Assembly (NCBI GenBank): GCA_001184205.1
Contig: LBMP01000001.1
Coordinates: forward strand, 1,020,001-1,084,000
Source: Desulfocarbo indianensis
GTDB taxonomy: Bacteria; Desulfobacterota; Desulfarculia; Desulfarculales; Desulfarculaceae
Length of the DNA stretch: 64,000 nucleotides
Reading direction: 5' to 3'
A model generated the notes under the pieces. The model ran no database searches, was not told the DNA's origin, and saw only the letters and a list, made by a program, of their open reading frames with translations. Position numbers and translations under genes: made by a program. Positions 18,127 through 26,738 of the stretch are shown here, piece by piece. Positions within the stretch are counted from its first letter, which is position 1. Every line of letters starts with the position of its first letter.

Positions 18127-19344
18127 TCAGGGCTCCACGTAACCGGGGGGCTGGCAGGCCGCGGCCAGCAGGCCCTCCTTCTTGGCCTTGGCCCAGAAGG
18201 GGCTGATGGCCCGCAGGCGCTCGATGATGGGCGGCATGTGCTCCAGCACGAAATCTATCTCGTCCTCGGTGTTGTAGACCGAAAGCGAGAAGCGTATGGA
18301 CCCGTGGGCCGCGGTGAAGGGCACGCCCATGGCCCTGAGCACGTGGCTGGGCTCCAGGGAGCCCGAGGTGCAGGCGCTGCCCGAGGAGGCGCAGACGCCC
18401 AGGTCGGAAAGGCCCAGGAGGATGCTTTCGCCCTCCACGTACTCGAAGCTCACCGAGCAGGTGTTGGGCAGGCGCTGCTCCCGGTCGCCGTTTACCATGG
18501 TGGCCTCCATGGCCAGAAGACCGTCTTCCAGCTTGTCGCGCAGCCGCCGCACCTTGCTGTTCTCTTCCTGCATGTTGGCCGCGGCCAGCTCGGCGGCCTT
18601 GCCGATGCCCACGATGTAGGGCACGTTCTCGGTGCCGGCCCGGCGGCCGTGCTCCTGGTGGCCGCCCTTGATATAGGGCACGAAGCGGGTGCCCTTGCGC
18701 ACGTAGAGCACGCCCACGCCCTTGGGCGCGTGCAGCTTGTGGCCGGAGAGCGAGAGCATGTCGATGGCGGTGTCCTTCAGGTTGATGGGCAGCTTGCCCA
18801 CCGCCTGCACCGCGTCGGTGTGGAACACCGCGCCCTTGGCCTTGGCCAGGCGGGCGATCTCCTCCACCGGGAAAACCACGCCGGTTTCGTTGTTGGCCCA
18901 CATGACGCTTACAATGGCGGTGTCCTCGCGGATGGCGTTCTCCACCTTTTCCATATCCAGGCGGCCCTGGCGGTCCACCGGCAGGAAGGTGACCTCATAG
19001 CCCCGGCGGGCCAGGTCCTGGCAAAAATTGAGCACCGCCGGATGCTCCACCCGGGTGGTGACCACGTGGCGCTTGTCGGGATGGCTCATCAGGGCGGCGT
19101 GAATCGCGGTGTTGTCGCTCTCGGTGCCGCAGGAGGTGAAGATCAGCTCGCCGGGGTCGGCCCCCAGGAGTTCGGCCATCTTGGCCCGCGCCTGTTCCAC
19201 GTGCTGGGCCACCAGGCCGCCGAAGGTGTGCATGGAAGACGGGTTGCCGTATTTTTCGCCGAAGAAGGGCAGCATGGCCGCCACCACCTCCGGGGCCACC
19301 TGGCTGGTGGCGTTGTTGTCCAGGTAGATCACGCGCTGGCTCAC
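18127..19344 (-). CDS. nifS: Cysteine desulfurase NifS
   Basis: The 405-residue PLP enzyme removes sulfur from cysteine for Fe-S cluster assembly. It shows the group I signature: YLDNNATS at the start, HTFGG, FTSCGTESDN, MWANNETG, the PLP lysine in SLSGHKLHAPKG, GTENVPYIVG, and the mobile active-site loop with the catalytic cysteine in SSGSACTSGS. It overlaps nifU by four bases, so the two are translationally coupled. A C-terminal extension of about 20 residues follows the normal end (FWAKAKKEGLL). Confidence 0.93.
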   Translation of the reverse strand: MSQRVIYLDNNATSQVAPEVVAAMLPFFGEKYGNPSSMHTFGGLVAQHVEQARAKMAELLGADPGELIFTSCGTESDNTAIHAALMSHPDKRHVVTTRVEHPAVLNFCQDLARRGYEVTFLPVDRQGRLDMEKVENAIREDTAIVSVMWANNETGVVFPVEEIARLAKAKGAVFHTDAVQAVGKLPINLKDTAIDMLSLSGHKLHAPKGVGVLYVRKGTRFVPYIKGGHQEHGRRAGTENVPYIVGIGKAAELAAANMQEENSKVRRLRDKLEDGLLAMEATMVNGDREQRLPNTCSVSFEYVEGESILLGLSDLGVCASSGSACTSGSLEPSHVLRAMGVPFTAAHGSIRFSLSVYNTEDEIDFVLEHMPPIIERLRAISPFWAKAKKEGLLAAACQPPGYVEP

Positions 19345-20192
19345 GGCTTCACCTCCTCAACCACCAGGTCCTCGGTGACGAACTCGCGCAGCTTGGTCTG
19401 CACGAACTGGCTCAGAGTGGCCTGGCTGGCCGCGCAGGAGCTGCAGGTGCCCCGCAGGGAGACCAGCACCTTGTCGCCGTCGATGTCTATGAGTTCGATG
19501 TCGCCGCCATCGGCCTTGAGCGCCGGGCGCACCTCGCGCTCCAGGGTTTCCTCGATGAGCTTCATCTTCTGGATGTTGGTCAGCTTGCGCTGGGTGGGCG
19601 GCTTGACCTCGATCTTGGGCTTGGCGCCTTCCTCGGCCCAGATGCGGTCCAGGATCTGCTGGATGTCCTCATGGCAGCTTTCGCAGCCGCCGCCCGCCTT
19701 GGTGTAGTTGGTGATCTCCTCCACCGTGTGCAGGTCGTTGGCCTTGGCCACCCGCTCGATCTCCTTGTCGGTGACGCCGAAGCACTGGCAGACCACTTCG
19801 CCTTCGTCGTGTTCTTGCACTTTTTCGCCGCGGAAGTCGGCGATGGCCGCGCGCAGGGCTTCCTCGCCCATCACCGAGCAGTGCATCTTTTCCTTGGGCA
19901 GCCCGCCCAGGAAATCGGCGATGTCCTTGTTGGTGAGCTTGGCGGCCTCTTCCAGGGTCTTGCCCTTGATAAGCTCGGTGAGCACCGAACTGGAGGCGAT
20001 GGCGCTGGCGCAGCCGAAGGTCTGGAACTTGGCGTCGGCGATGCGTCCGTCCTCGCCCATCTTGAAGGTGAGCTTGAGGGCGTCGCCGCAGGCCAGGGAG
20101 CCCACCTCGCCCACCCCGTCGGGGTTGTCTATCTCGCCCACGTTCACCGGCTCGGTGAAATATTTTTTAACCTTGTCCGTGTATTCCCACAT
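19341..20192 (-). CDS. nifU: Three-domain Fe-S scaffold protein NifU
   Basis: This 283-residue protein has the full NifU arrangement: an IscU-like domain with C35, C61 and C105; a central [2Fe-2S] domain with C135, C137, C170 and C173; and a C-terminal Nfu domain with C250 and C253 (CSSC). It assembles clusters using sulfur from NifS, encoded by the overlapping gene. In anaerobic Desulfobacterota NifU/NifS often serve general cluster assembly, so its presence does not prove nitrogen fixation, and no nif structural genes are in the window. Confidence 0.93.
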   Translation of the reverse strand: MWEYTDKVKKYFTEPVNVGEIDNPDGVGEVGSLACGDALKLTFKMGEDGRIADAKFQTFGCASAIASSSVLTELIKGKTLEEAAKLTNKDIADFLGGLPKEKMHCSVMGEEALRAAIADFRGEKVQEHDEGEVVCQCFGVTDKEIERVAKANDLHTVEEITNYTKAGGGCESCHEDIQQILDRIWAEEGAKPKIEVKPPTQRKLTNIQKMKLIEETLEREVRPALKADGGDIELIDIDGDKVLVSLRGTCSSCAASQATLSQFVQTKLREFVTEDLVVEEVKP

Positions 20193-20354
20193 TTGGCAAT
20201 TCCCTGTCTAAGGGTTAGAGATTTCCTGGAGGCCGAGAACGGCGGCCCCCCACCAACCCCCTCTGGCGATGCATCTTCTCCAAGCTATGCGAAAGGCATG
20301 TCCGGCGCGGTCCCCTTGCCGGGCCGCGCCGAATCCGCCGCCGCGCGGGCGGCG

Positions 20355-20762
20355 CTAATGCCCTTCCGGATACTGACAGAGCTCTATCAGCACCCCGTGG
20401 GTGGCCTTGGGGTGCAGGAACATCACCCTGGCCCCATGGGCCCCTTGCCAGGGCTTTTCCGCGGTGAGCGGCACGCCCTTGGCCTTGAGCTCCTCCACGG
20501 CCTCGTCGATGTCGTCCACCTCGAAGGCGATGTGATGGATGCCCTCGCCCTTTTTGTCGATGAACTTGGCCATGGTGCCGTCGGGTTCGGTGCTCATGAC
20601 CAGCTCCACGCTGGTCTCGCCCACGGGAATAAAGCCGGTGCGCAGTTCTCCCACCGGTTCGGTGGAGGCGAGCTGCAAGGGAAGCACGTCGGTGTATACC
20701 TTCGCCACCTCGTCAATGCTTTTGACCGCCACGCCGATGTGCGCCAAACGCTTGATCTTCAT
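20355..20762 (-). CDS. mce: Methylmalonyl-CoA epimerase
   Basis: The 135-residue VOC-fold enzyme interconverts (R)- and (S)-methylmalonyl-CoA in propionate metabolism. The signature features are HIGVAVKSID (first metal histidine, residue 8), ELVMSTEP, GEGIHHIAFEV (second metal histidine) and GVLIELCQ (glutamate ligand). Length is normal for the family. It stands alone between nifU and paaK, and an AT-rich patch at about 20820-20860 upstream may hold its promoter, though no clear -35 box is seen. Confidence 0.9.
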   Translation of the reverse strand: MKIKRLAHIGVAVKSIDEVAKVYTDVLPLQLASTEPVGELRTGFIPVGETSVELVMSTEPDGTMAKFIDKKGEGIHHIAFEVDDIDEAVEELKAKGVPLTAEKPWQGAHGARVMFLHPKATHGVLIELCQYPEGH

Positions 20763-20909
20763 GCTCCATCCCCCATGGATGCCGCGCCCGCCCCCCGGGG
20801 TCCGCCGGCACCCCAGCCGGTTAATATTAATTATTGTACCGTTATATTTCTTATAGAGCTTGAGCCGGTTGCGCGCAACCCATTTGCTGGCGGCCCGCCG
20901 CGGCCCGGT

Positions 20910-22202
20910 TTAGCGGGGCCTCTGGTCGCGCACCCGCTCGGCCTTGCCCGGCCCGGCGGGCAGGCTGCCGGGGGCCACCAGCTCCACCCTGGGGGTGACC
21001 AGGATCTCGTCGCGCAGAGCCCTGGCCAGTTTGCCGGCCAGGCGCTCGAACTCGTCGGAGCTCATGGTGCGGGCGTTTTCCGTGGTTTCGATGCGCACGG
21101 TCATCTGGTCCGCGCCGCCGGCGGCATCCAACTCGATGAGGTAGTTGTCGCCGCACTCCTTGAAACCCATGAGCACGGCCTCCACCTGCATGGGATAGAC
21201 GTTCACCCCTTTTATGATGAACATGTCGTCCGAGCGCCCGCTGATGCGGCTCAGGCGCTGATGGCTGCGGCCGCAGGGGCAAGCGCCGGGCAGCACGGAG
21301 GCCAGGTCCCGGGTGCGGTAGCGGATGAGCGGCATGGCCCGCCGGGTCAGGGTGGTGAGCACGATCTCGCCCACCTCGCCCGGCGCCTTGGGCTCCAGGC
21401 TCTCCGGGTCCAGCACCTCCAAAAGGAAGCAATCCTCCCAAAGATGCATGCCGTTCTGCTCGGCGCACTCAAAGGCCACGCCGGGGCCGTTCATCTCCGA
21501 AAGGCCGTAGGAATTCACCGCGCGCACCCCGTAGGCCCGCTGGATGCGCTGGCGTGCCTCCTCGGTGTGGGGCTCCGCGCCGATGATCATGATCTTCAGT
21601 TTGGTGTCGCGCTTGGGGTCCAGGCCCAGCTCCTTGAAGGTGGCGGCCAGCTTGAGGGCGTAGCTGGGAATGAGATGGGCCACGCTGACCCCGAACTGGC
21701 GCATGAGGGCTATCTGGCGGCGCGAGTTGCCGGTGCCCGCCGGTATGACCAGGGCCCCCAGGCGCTCGGCCCCGTAATGCATGCCCAAACCGCCGGTGAA
21801 GAGCCCGTAGCCCACCACGTTTTGAAAAACGTCGCCCGGCCGCACCCCGGCCATGAACAGGCTGCGGGCCACCAGGTTGGCCCAGTTCTGCAAGTCGCGC
21901 TTGGTGTGATACACCGCGGTGGGGGTGCCGGTGGTGCCGCTGGAGGCGTGCAGGCGCACGGCCTGGCTCTTGGGCACGGCCAGATGGCCGAAGGGGAAGG
22001 CCCCGCGCAGGTCGTCCTTGGTGGTGAACGGCAAGCGGCGCACGTCCTCCGGGCTCTTGATGGCTTCCGCGTCCACGCCGGACAGGCGGTCTTTATAAAA
22101 AGGCGCGGCCTTGGCCCAGGCCACGGTCTGGGCCAGGCGCTGGGCCTGCAAGGCGGCCAGGTCGTTTTTGCTGATGGTTTCCAGATCCTTTTGCCAGAAC
22201 AT
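20910..22202 (-). CDS. paaK: Phenylacetate-CoA ligase
   Basis: The 430-residue adenylate-forming enzyme activates phenylacetate (or a similar aryl acid) to its CoA ester. Motifs include LHASSGTTGTPT (P-loop-like AMP motif), NSYGLSEMNGPG, the YRTRDLA motif, and RISGRSDDMFIIKGVNVYP before the C-terminal domain. The ATG at 22202 follows GGGAGAG, while a longer in-frame start at 22241 lacks support. In this class of bacteria such ligases occur both in aromatic degradation and as indole-3-acetate/aryl-acid ligases, so the natural substrate is not certain. Confidence 0.88.
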   Translation of the reverse strand: MFWQKDLETISKNDLAALQAQRLAQTVAWAKAAPFYKDRLSGVDAEAIKSPEDVRRLPFTTKDDLRGAFPFGHLAVPKSQAVRLHASSGTTGTPTAVYHTKRDLQNWANLVARSLFMAGVRPGDVFQNVVGYGLFTGGLGMHYGAERLGALVIPAGTGNSRRQIALMRQFGVSVAHLIPSYALKLAATFKELGLDPKRDTKLKIMIIGAEPHTEEARQRIQRAYGVRAVNSYGLSEMNGPGVAFECAEQNGMHLWEDCFLLEVLDPESLEPKAPGEVGEIVLTTLTRRAMPLIRYRTRDLASVLPGACPCGRSHQRLSRISGRSDDMFIIKGVNVYPMQVEAVLMGFKECGDNYLIELDAAGGADQMTVRIETTENARTMSSDEFERLAGKLARALRDEILVTPRVELVAPGSLPAGPGKAERVRDQRPR

Positions 22203-22347
22203 GGTCTCTCCCGCTGAATATGCCTTGGTTCCGGTGCCCAATCATACCTCCGGGTTTCAGCGGCCGCCAGGCTTGAGGCGGACCGGCCCTTGTGCTAAAT
22301 AACAAGGCGTTTTCCTATATTCCGGCCAAACCAGCAGGAGGAAAGCC

Positions 22348-23394
22348 ATGATCCGCCGACTCACCGCGCTCGCCGCCGCCTTCATCATTATGACCTGGGC
22401 CGTGACCGCCGCCGCCTCCGGGGCGGCCGGGGCCGCGGAAAAGGCCGCGGACAAGGCGGATTGCCCGGCTTGCCCCAAAAACACCTACCGTTTGGCCGTG
22501 GTGACCAAACCGGGCGCGGCCCAGACCGTCCTGGCCGAAAAATTCGCCAGCCTGGTGAGCCAGGCCTCGGGCGGCCGGACCCTGATCTACGTCTACCATT
22601 CCGGGGCCAAGGGTGACGAGAGCCAGATTCTCGAGCTGTTGCGCAAGGGCGACCTGCACCTGGCGGTGCTCACGGCGGGCGTGTTCGACAGCCTGGCCCC
22701 CGAGACCAGGGTGGTGGAGTATCCTTTTCTTTTTCACAGCCACGCCCAGGCCGACAAGGTATTGCAGGGCGCGCCCGGCCAAGAGGTGCTGGCCAGCCTG
22801 CGCGAGACCGGCCTCAAGGGGATGGCTTTCGGCGAAAACGGTTTCCGCCACCTGACCAACAACCTGAGGCCCGTGCGCCAGGCTGCCGACCTCAAGGGCC
22901 TGCGGGTGCGGGTGATGGAATCGGCTTTGCAGCGGGAGCTGTGGCAGCGCCTGGGCGCGGTGAGCGTGCCCCATCCCTGGCCCATAGAGGATTTGCTTTC
23001 CGGCGGCGGGGCGGACGGCCAGGAGAACCCCCTGTGGGTCATCTGGCTCTATAGGTTTGACAAGCTGCAAAAATACCTGACCCTCACCGGCCACGTGTAT
23101 TCCGCCCACATCTGCGCGGCCAACCTGGCCTGGTATGAAGGCCTGCCCCCGGCGGAGCGGGAAATGCTGGAGCGGGCCATGATAGAGGCCGCGGCCTATC
23201 AAAGGGAGCTGAACCGGCGCAACGAGAGCCAAGGCTTAAGCCGGCTGAAGGAGGCCGGCATGCGGGTGGTGGAGCATCCGGACTTGGCCTCCTTCAAGCA
23301 AAAGACTAAAGGCCTGGCCGAGAGCCCCCTGTTCGCCCAGCCCAAGCTGAAGGAGCTGTTGGAGCTTTTCCGCCGGGAGCTGGCCAAGCCATAG
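22348..23394 (+). CDS. Orphan TRAP-type binding protein (DctP family)
   Basis: The 348-residue exported protein has a signal peptide (1-25) and the DctP fold: LAVVTKPGAAQTVLAEKFA, VYHSGAKGDES, LKGMAFGENGFRHLTNN, and LKGLRVRVMESALQRELWQRLGA with the conserved ligand arginine. The GADGQENPLWVIW segment corresponds to the family's G.ENP loop. A CPACPK motif near residues 39-44 could bind a metal or form a disulfide. No dctQ or dctM is adjacent; a Usp gene follows, as in the dctPQM locus at 0.7-4.3 kb. It may work with a distant membrane pair or act as a sensor. Confidence 0.88.
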   Translation: MIRRLTALAAAFIIMTWAVTAAASGAAGAAEKAADKADCPACPKNTYRLAVVTKPGAAQTVLAEKFASLVSQASGGRTLIYVYHSGAKGDESQILELLRKGDLHLAVLTAGVFDSLAPETRVVEYPFLFHSHAQADKVLQGAPGQEVLASLRETGLKGMAFGENGFRHLTNNLRPVRQAADLKGLRVRVMESALQRELWQRLGAVSVPHPWPIEDLLSGGGADGQENPLWVIWLYRFDKLQKYLTLTGHVYSAHICAANLAWYEGLPPAEREMLERAMIEAAAYQRELNRRNESQGLSRLKEAGMRVVEHPDLASFKQKTKGLAESPLFAQPKLKELLELFRRELAKP

Positions 23395-23408
23395 CAACAC
23401 CCTGCCGA

Positions 23409-23445
23409 GCGGGCCAGGGACGGCCCGCCAATTTGCGCGTTTTTT
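23409..23445 (+). terminator. Probable rho-independent terminator after the orphan dctP
   Basis: A perfect 7-bp stem (GCGGGCC, loop AGGGAC, GGCCCGC at 23409-23428) stands just after the stop codon, with a six-T run at 23440-23445. The T run starts 11 bases after the stem, further than ideal. Confidence 0.4.
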
Positions 23446-23563
23446 CAAAAACCCATGGGGAAAAAAGAATGGCCCCACCCCCTTGTGCGCGGGGGCGGTC
23501 CTGTTAAGCTATAGACAGTAATGCCAAAATCGCCGCGCCCTGACGCGGGGGAGGTGTTTGGCC

Positions 23564-24022
23564 ATGCTGCCTGTGGAAAAGATCCTGTGCCCCAGCGATT
23601 TCAGCGAACCTTCCCTGGCCGCCCTGGACGTCGCGGCCGAACTGGCCCGCCATTTCCGGTCACAGCTAACCTTGCTAAACGTGGTGTCGCCGGTGCCGCC
23701 GGTGCCCAGCGGCCAGGTGTTGGGCCCCTTTGACGTGGACGCCTATGAGTGCGAGCTGTGGGAGGATTCCCGCCACACCCTGAAGGGCCTGGCCCAGAAA
23801 CGCTTAAGCGGCATCAAGGCCAAGGTGCGGGTGGAAAGCGGGGACCCGGCCATGACCATCGTCAAAACCGCGGCCGAGGAGCGTTCCGGCCTCATCGTCA
23901 TCGCCACCCACGGTCAGACCGGCTGGCGCCGCCTGGTGTTCGGCTCGGTGGCCGAGAAGGTGGTGCGCCTGGCCGGCTGCCCGGTGCTTTCGGTGCGCGC
24001 GCCGGTCGCCGACAAGGAGTGA
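23564..24022 (+). CDS. Universal stress protein (UspA family)
   Basis: The 152-residue product has the canonical Usp ATP-binding motif in its C-terminal half: THGQTGWRRLVFGSVAEKV followed by strand CPVLSVRAP. The N-terminal strand is KILCPSDFSEPS. A TTG at 23558 is in frame, but the ATG at 23564 is ten bases from a GGGGGAGG site. It stands between an orphan TRAP binding protein and a secreted propeller protein, whose start overlaps its stop (TGATG). Confidence 0.9.
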   Translation: MLPVEKILCPSDFSEPSLAALDVAAELARHFRSQLTLLNVVSPVPPVPSGQVLGPFDVDAYECELWEDSRHTLKGLAQKRLSGIKAKVRVESGDPAMTIVKTAAEERSGLIVIATHGQTGWRRLVFGSVAEKVVRLAGCPVLSVRAPVADKE

Positions 24023-25497
24023 TGGATTTGCGTTTCTACAAAGCCCTGCCTCTTTTGCTGCTCATCATGCTGGCCTGGCCCGCGCCGGCCGCCTGGGCCT
24101 ATGGCCAGCCCCTCAGCCCGGACGCCGGGGAGAGGAAAGCCCTGCAGAGCCTCAAGCAGCGGGTCTCCGGCGAGATCGTGTTCGCCTCCCGCCGGCGGGA
24201 TAATTGGCGGCTGTTCCGCATGGACGCCGACGGAAGCAACCTGGTGATGCTCTCCAGGGGGCAAGCCAATAATCGCTGGCCCTTTTTCGTCATGGGCGGC
24301 CGCAAGCTCATCTATCATTCCGACCAGGCGGGGCCGATGCAAATTTACCTGGCCGAGCCGGATTTGAGCGGGTCGCGGCTCCTCTCACCCGAGGGCCAGG
24401 CCGAGCTTTTTCACGGCATCACCGCCGACGGCTCGCTCATGATGGTGGCCAAGGACGAAAGCCCCCAAGGCTATTGGCTGCGCCACCTGGACAGCGGCCG
24501 CGAAGTGCGGGTGGATTTTTCCGCCCACGGCCTGAAGCAGGGCTGGCTGGGGGCGGATCTTTCGCCGGACGGCCGCAAGCTGGCCTATCTTTTCAAGGCC
24601 AACGGGCCCGGCGGCCAGCCCGGCCGGGCGGTGTACATAATGGACCTGGACCCGGAGACCGGCAGGGCCTCCAACCCCCGCGAGGTTTCCGACGGGTGCT
24701 TCACCGTGTGGCGCGATGATTCCAAGGCGTTGCTGACCTGCCGCTTCGCCCTGTTCCGCGGCGCGCCGGGCACCACCATCTGGCTGGCCGGTCCCCAGGG
24801 CCCCCAGCGCAAGGTGGCGGCCAAGTTCGGCTGGAATTATTTCCCGGCTTTTTCGCCGGACGGCAATTGGCTGGCCTGGGCGGCCAGCCCTCTCACCCAA
24901 AAGGACGACCACACCGGCAACTACGAAGTGTATTTGCAGCCCCTGGACGGCGGCGAGGCGGTGCGTCTCACCTTTCACAGCGCGCCGGACGTCTCCCCCA
25001 CCTGGCGGGCCCAGCGGGAGCTGCCCTTTGCCAACCAGGGCCTGACCTATCAGGCCGAGGATTACGCCCACCCGCCGGGCAAGGTGGTGGCCGATATCGA
25101 GGCCGCCGGCGACAAGGCGGTGCGCGCCGAGCGCAACGGCCCCGGCGGCCACGTGGTGTTCGGCCAGTATGAAAACCTGCCCGCCGGCCGCTACCGGGCG
25201 CTTTTCCGCGTCAAGATCGGCGAGGCGGGCGGCGACGGACTGGTGGCCGAGCTGGACGCCGTGGATAAGCTGGGTTCCCGGTCGCTGGCCAAGCGCCAGG
25301 TGCGGGCCAAGGAGCTCACGGCCGGCCGCTACCAGGAAGTGGAGCTGGACTTCAACTCCGACGAGCCCCTGGAGGGCTTGGAACTGCGGGTGGCCTTCCA
25401 CCCCGGCGCGGCGGATTTGCAGGTGGATCAGATCGTCCTGCAAAGGCTGGAGCGGGGCAGGCTAAGCCGCGGGGCCCACGGCGAGAACAAAGGCTAA
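24022..25497 (+). CDS. Secreted TolB-like beta-propeller protein with C-terminal carbohydrate-binding-like domain
   Basis: This 491-residue protein has a signal peptide (1-26) and repeated TolB/WD40-like blades (IVFASRRRDNWRLFRMDADG, FFVMGGRKLIYHSD, GADLSPDGRKLAYLF, YFPAFSPDGNWLAWAA). After about residue 345 it changes to a beta-rich domain (YQAEDYAHP, then GHVVFGQYENLPAGRY) that resembles galactose-binding or CBM-like sandwich modules. There are no Pal or TolA genes nearby, so it is unlikely to be TolB itself. It overlaps the UspA stop. Function unknown beyond likely periplasmic binding. Confidence 0.75.
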   Translation: MDLRFYKALPLLLLIMLAWPAPAAWAYGQPLSPDAGERKALQSLKQRVSGEIVFASRRRDNWRLFRMDADGSNLVMLSRGQANNRWPFFVMGGRKLIYHSDQAGPMQIYLAEPDLSGSRLLSPEGQAELFHGITADGSLMMVAKDESPQGYWLRHLDSGREVRVDFSAHGLKQGWLGADLSPDGRKLAYLFKANGPGGQPGRAVYIMDLDPETGRASNPREVSDGCFTVWRDDSKALLTCRFALFRGAPGTTIWLAGPQGPQRKVAAKFGWNYFPAFSPDGNWLAWAASPLTQKDDHTGNYEVYLQPLDGGEAVRLTFHSAPDVSPTWRAQRELPFANQGLTYQAEDYAHPPGKVVADIEAAGDKAVRAERNGPGGHVVFGQYENLPAGRYRALFRVKIGEAGGDGLVAELDAVDKLGSRSLAKRQVRAKELTAGRYQEVELDFNSDEPLEGLELRVAFHPGAADLQVDQIVLQRLERGRLSRGAHGENKG

Positions 25498-25525
25498 GGG
25501 CTTTTCGGCCCGGTTCAGGCGCGGG

Positions 25526-25960
25526 CTAGATGTGCTGCCTGACCCACTGCACGATGCCCTGGGAGGGCATGGCCCCGGAGGTGCGGGCCACCTCGCGGCC
25601 GCCCTTGAACAGCACCATGGTGGGGATGGATTGGATGCCCATGCGGGCGGCCATGTCCTGCTCTTCCTCGGTGTTGAGCTTGGCCAGGCGCACGCCGGGC
25701 CCCAGGGCGCGGGCGGCCTCCTCAAAGGCCGGGGCCATCATGCGGCAGGGGCCGCACCAGGGGGCCCAGAAATCCACCAGCAGGGGCAGATCGCTTTTTT
25801 CCAATTGCCGCTGCAAGCTCGCCGCGTTCAGTTCCACCGGCTGCCCGGGCAGCAACTGGGCGCGGCACTTGCCGCAGGTGGGACTCTGGTCGAAGCGGGT
25901 GGCATCCACCCGGTTCACGGAGTGGCAGGTCGGACAGACCACATGGGCGCACTCATCCAT
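25526..25960 (-). CDS. trxC: Zinc-binding thioredoxin 2 (TrxC)
   Basis: The 144-residue protein combines an N-terminal zinc ribbon (C9/C12 in CPTC and C29/C32 in CGKC) with a thioredoxin domain carrying WCGPC (C69, C72) and the cis-proline SIPTM. This is the TrxC arrangement, a cytoplasmic disulfide reductant linked to oxidative stress. The frame extends upstream to 26131, but the ATG at 25960 follows GGGAGG and begins the zinc ribbon. It converges with the propeller gene. Confidence 0.92.
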   Translation of the reverse strand: MDECAHVVCPTCHSVNRVDATRFDQSPTCGKCRAQLLPGQPVELNAASLQRQLEKSDLPLLVDFWAPWCGPCRMMAPAFEEAARALGPGVRLAKLNTEEEQDMAARMGIQSIPTMVLFKGGREVARTSGAMPSQGIVQWVRQHI

Positions 25961-26081
25961 GGCCAGCAAGCCTCCCGTTTTTTTGTTATCCCCTCTTATT
26001 AATATGATATGCAGCTTGGGGGCTTTGTCCAGGGCGGCGCTAAAAAATACGGCGCGCCTCCGGAGGCGGAGGACCCAGCTC

Positions 26082-26738
26082 TTAGGCGGGGCCCTGGCCC
26101 ACGGAAAAGGCGATGAGGAACTGGCCCACATAGTACAGCGGCAGGCCCCAGAGGCGGTTGGCGAAGCCGGGGGTCACGAAGCGCTCGCGGGCCACGAAGA
26201 TATCCGAGAGGTAAAAGCAGACCGCGCCGGCCAGGCCCAGGCGGGCGGTCCAGGCAGGCAATTGGCCGCCCCACAAGGCGGCCCAGGCGGCCCACAGCAT
26301 GAGGGTGATGACGATCACGTAGGCCGCCACCGGAACGCGCATGTCGCCCAGATGGGGCTTGAGCCAGCGGAACACCAGGAAGGCCACGGCCCACAGGAGC
26401 AGCACGCCGGGCAACACCCAATGCATGGGCTCGGTGTACAGGCCGAACGCCGCCACATAGGCCAGATGCCCAAGGAGAAAGGCCGCCAGCCCGGCCTTGA
26501 AGGCGGCCTTGGTTTTGAGCGCCAGGAGCACGTCGCCCAGAAGGCCCAGGATCAAGCCGGCCAGCGCCAGGGCGTAGTAGCCGGGCAGGGGGTGGGGCTG
26601 GGTGAAAGCCGCCAGCACGAAAAGCAGGGAGAGCGACGTCTTGCAGGCCAGTATCCTGCCTGGGGAATTGCCGCGCTCGGCCCAGAGCAGCCCGGCCAGG
26701 AGCGGCAGGCCCGCCAGCAGGGCCGTAAGCCAGCTCAT
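26082..26738 (-). CDS. YhhN/TMEM86-family membrane protein (putative lysoplasmalogenase)
   Basis: The 218-residue, roughly eight-helix protein shows the YhhN family pattern: CKTSLSLLFV in helix 2, GLLGDVLL, AGLAAFLLGHLAYV, GAVCFYLSDIFVARERF and LPLYYVGQFLIA. Conserved aspartates in the GD and SD motifs are the proposed catalytic residues. Characterised homologues hydrolyse the vinyl-ether bond of lysoplasmalogens, and plasmalogens occur in anaerobic bacteria. It is the last gene of the gspD-O-M-C operon, overlapping gspC by ATGA, which looks incidental to secretion. Confidence 0.82.
   Translation of the reverse strand: MSWLTALLAGLPLLAGLLWAERGNSPGRILACKTSLSLLFVLAAFTQPHPLPGYYALALAGLILGLLGDVLLALKTKAAFKAGLAAFLLGHLAYVAAFGLYTEPMHWVLPGVLLLWAVAFLVFRWLKPHLGDMRVPVAAYVIVITLMLWAAWAALWGGQLPAWTARLGLAGAVCFYLSDIFVARERFVTPGFANRLWGLPLYYVGQFLIAFSVGQGPA

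Noticed and set aside
19341-20192. Reading nifU/nifS as proof of nitrogen fixation
   Set aside because: NifU/NifS serve general Fe-S assembly in many anaerobes, and no nitrogenase or regulatory nif gene is in the window.
19671-22217. Long plus-strand open frames opposite nifU, mce and paaK (up to 848 codons)
   Set aside because: They are antisense shadows in GC-rich DNA. Their translations are rich in His, Gly, Ala and Gln with no domain, while the minus-strand genes have clear motifs.
24022-25497. Calling the propeller protein TolB
   Set aside because: No tolQRA or pal genes are nearby, and the N-terminal domain of TolB is missing while an unrelated C-terminal module is present.
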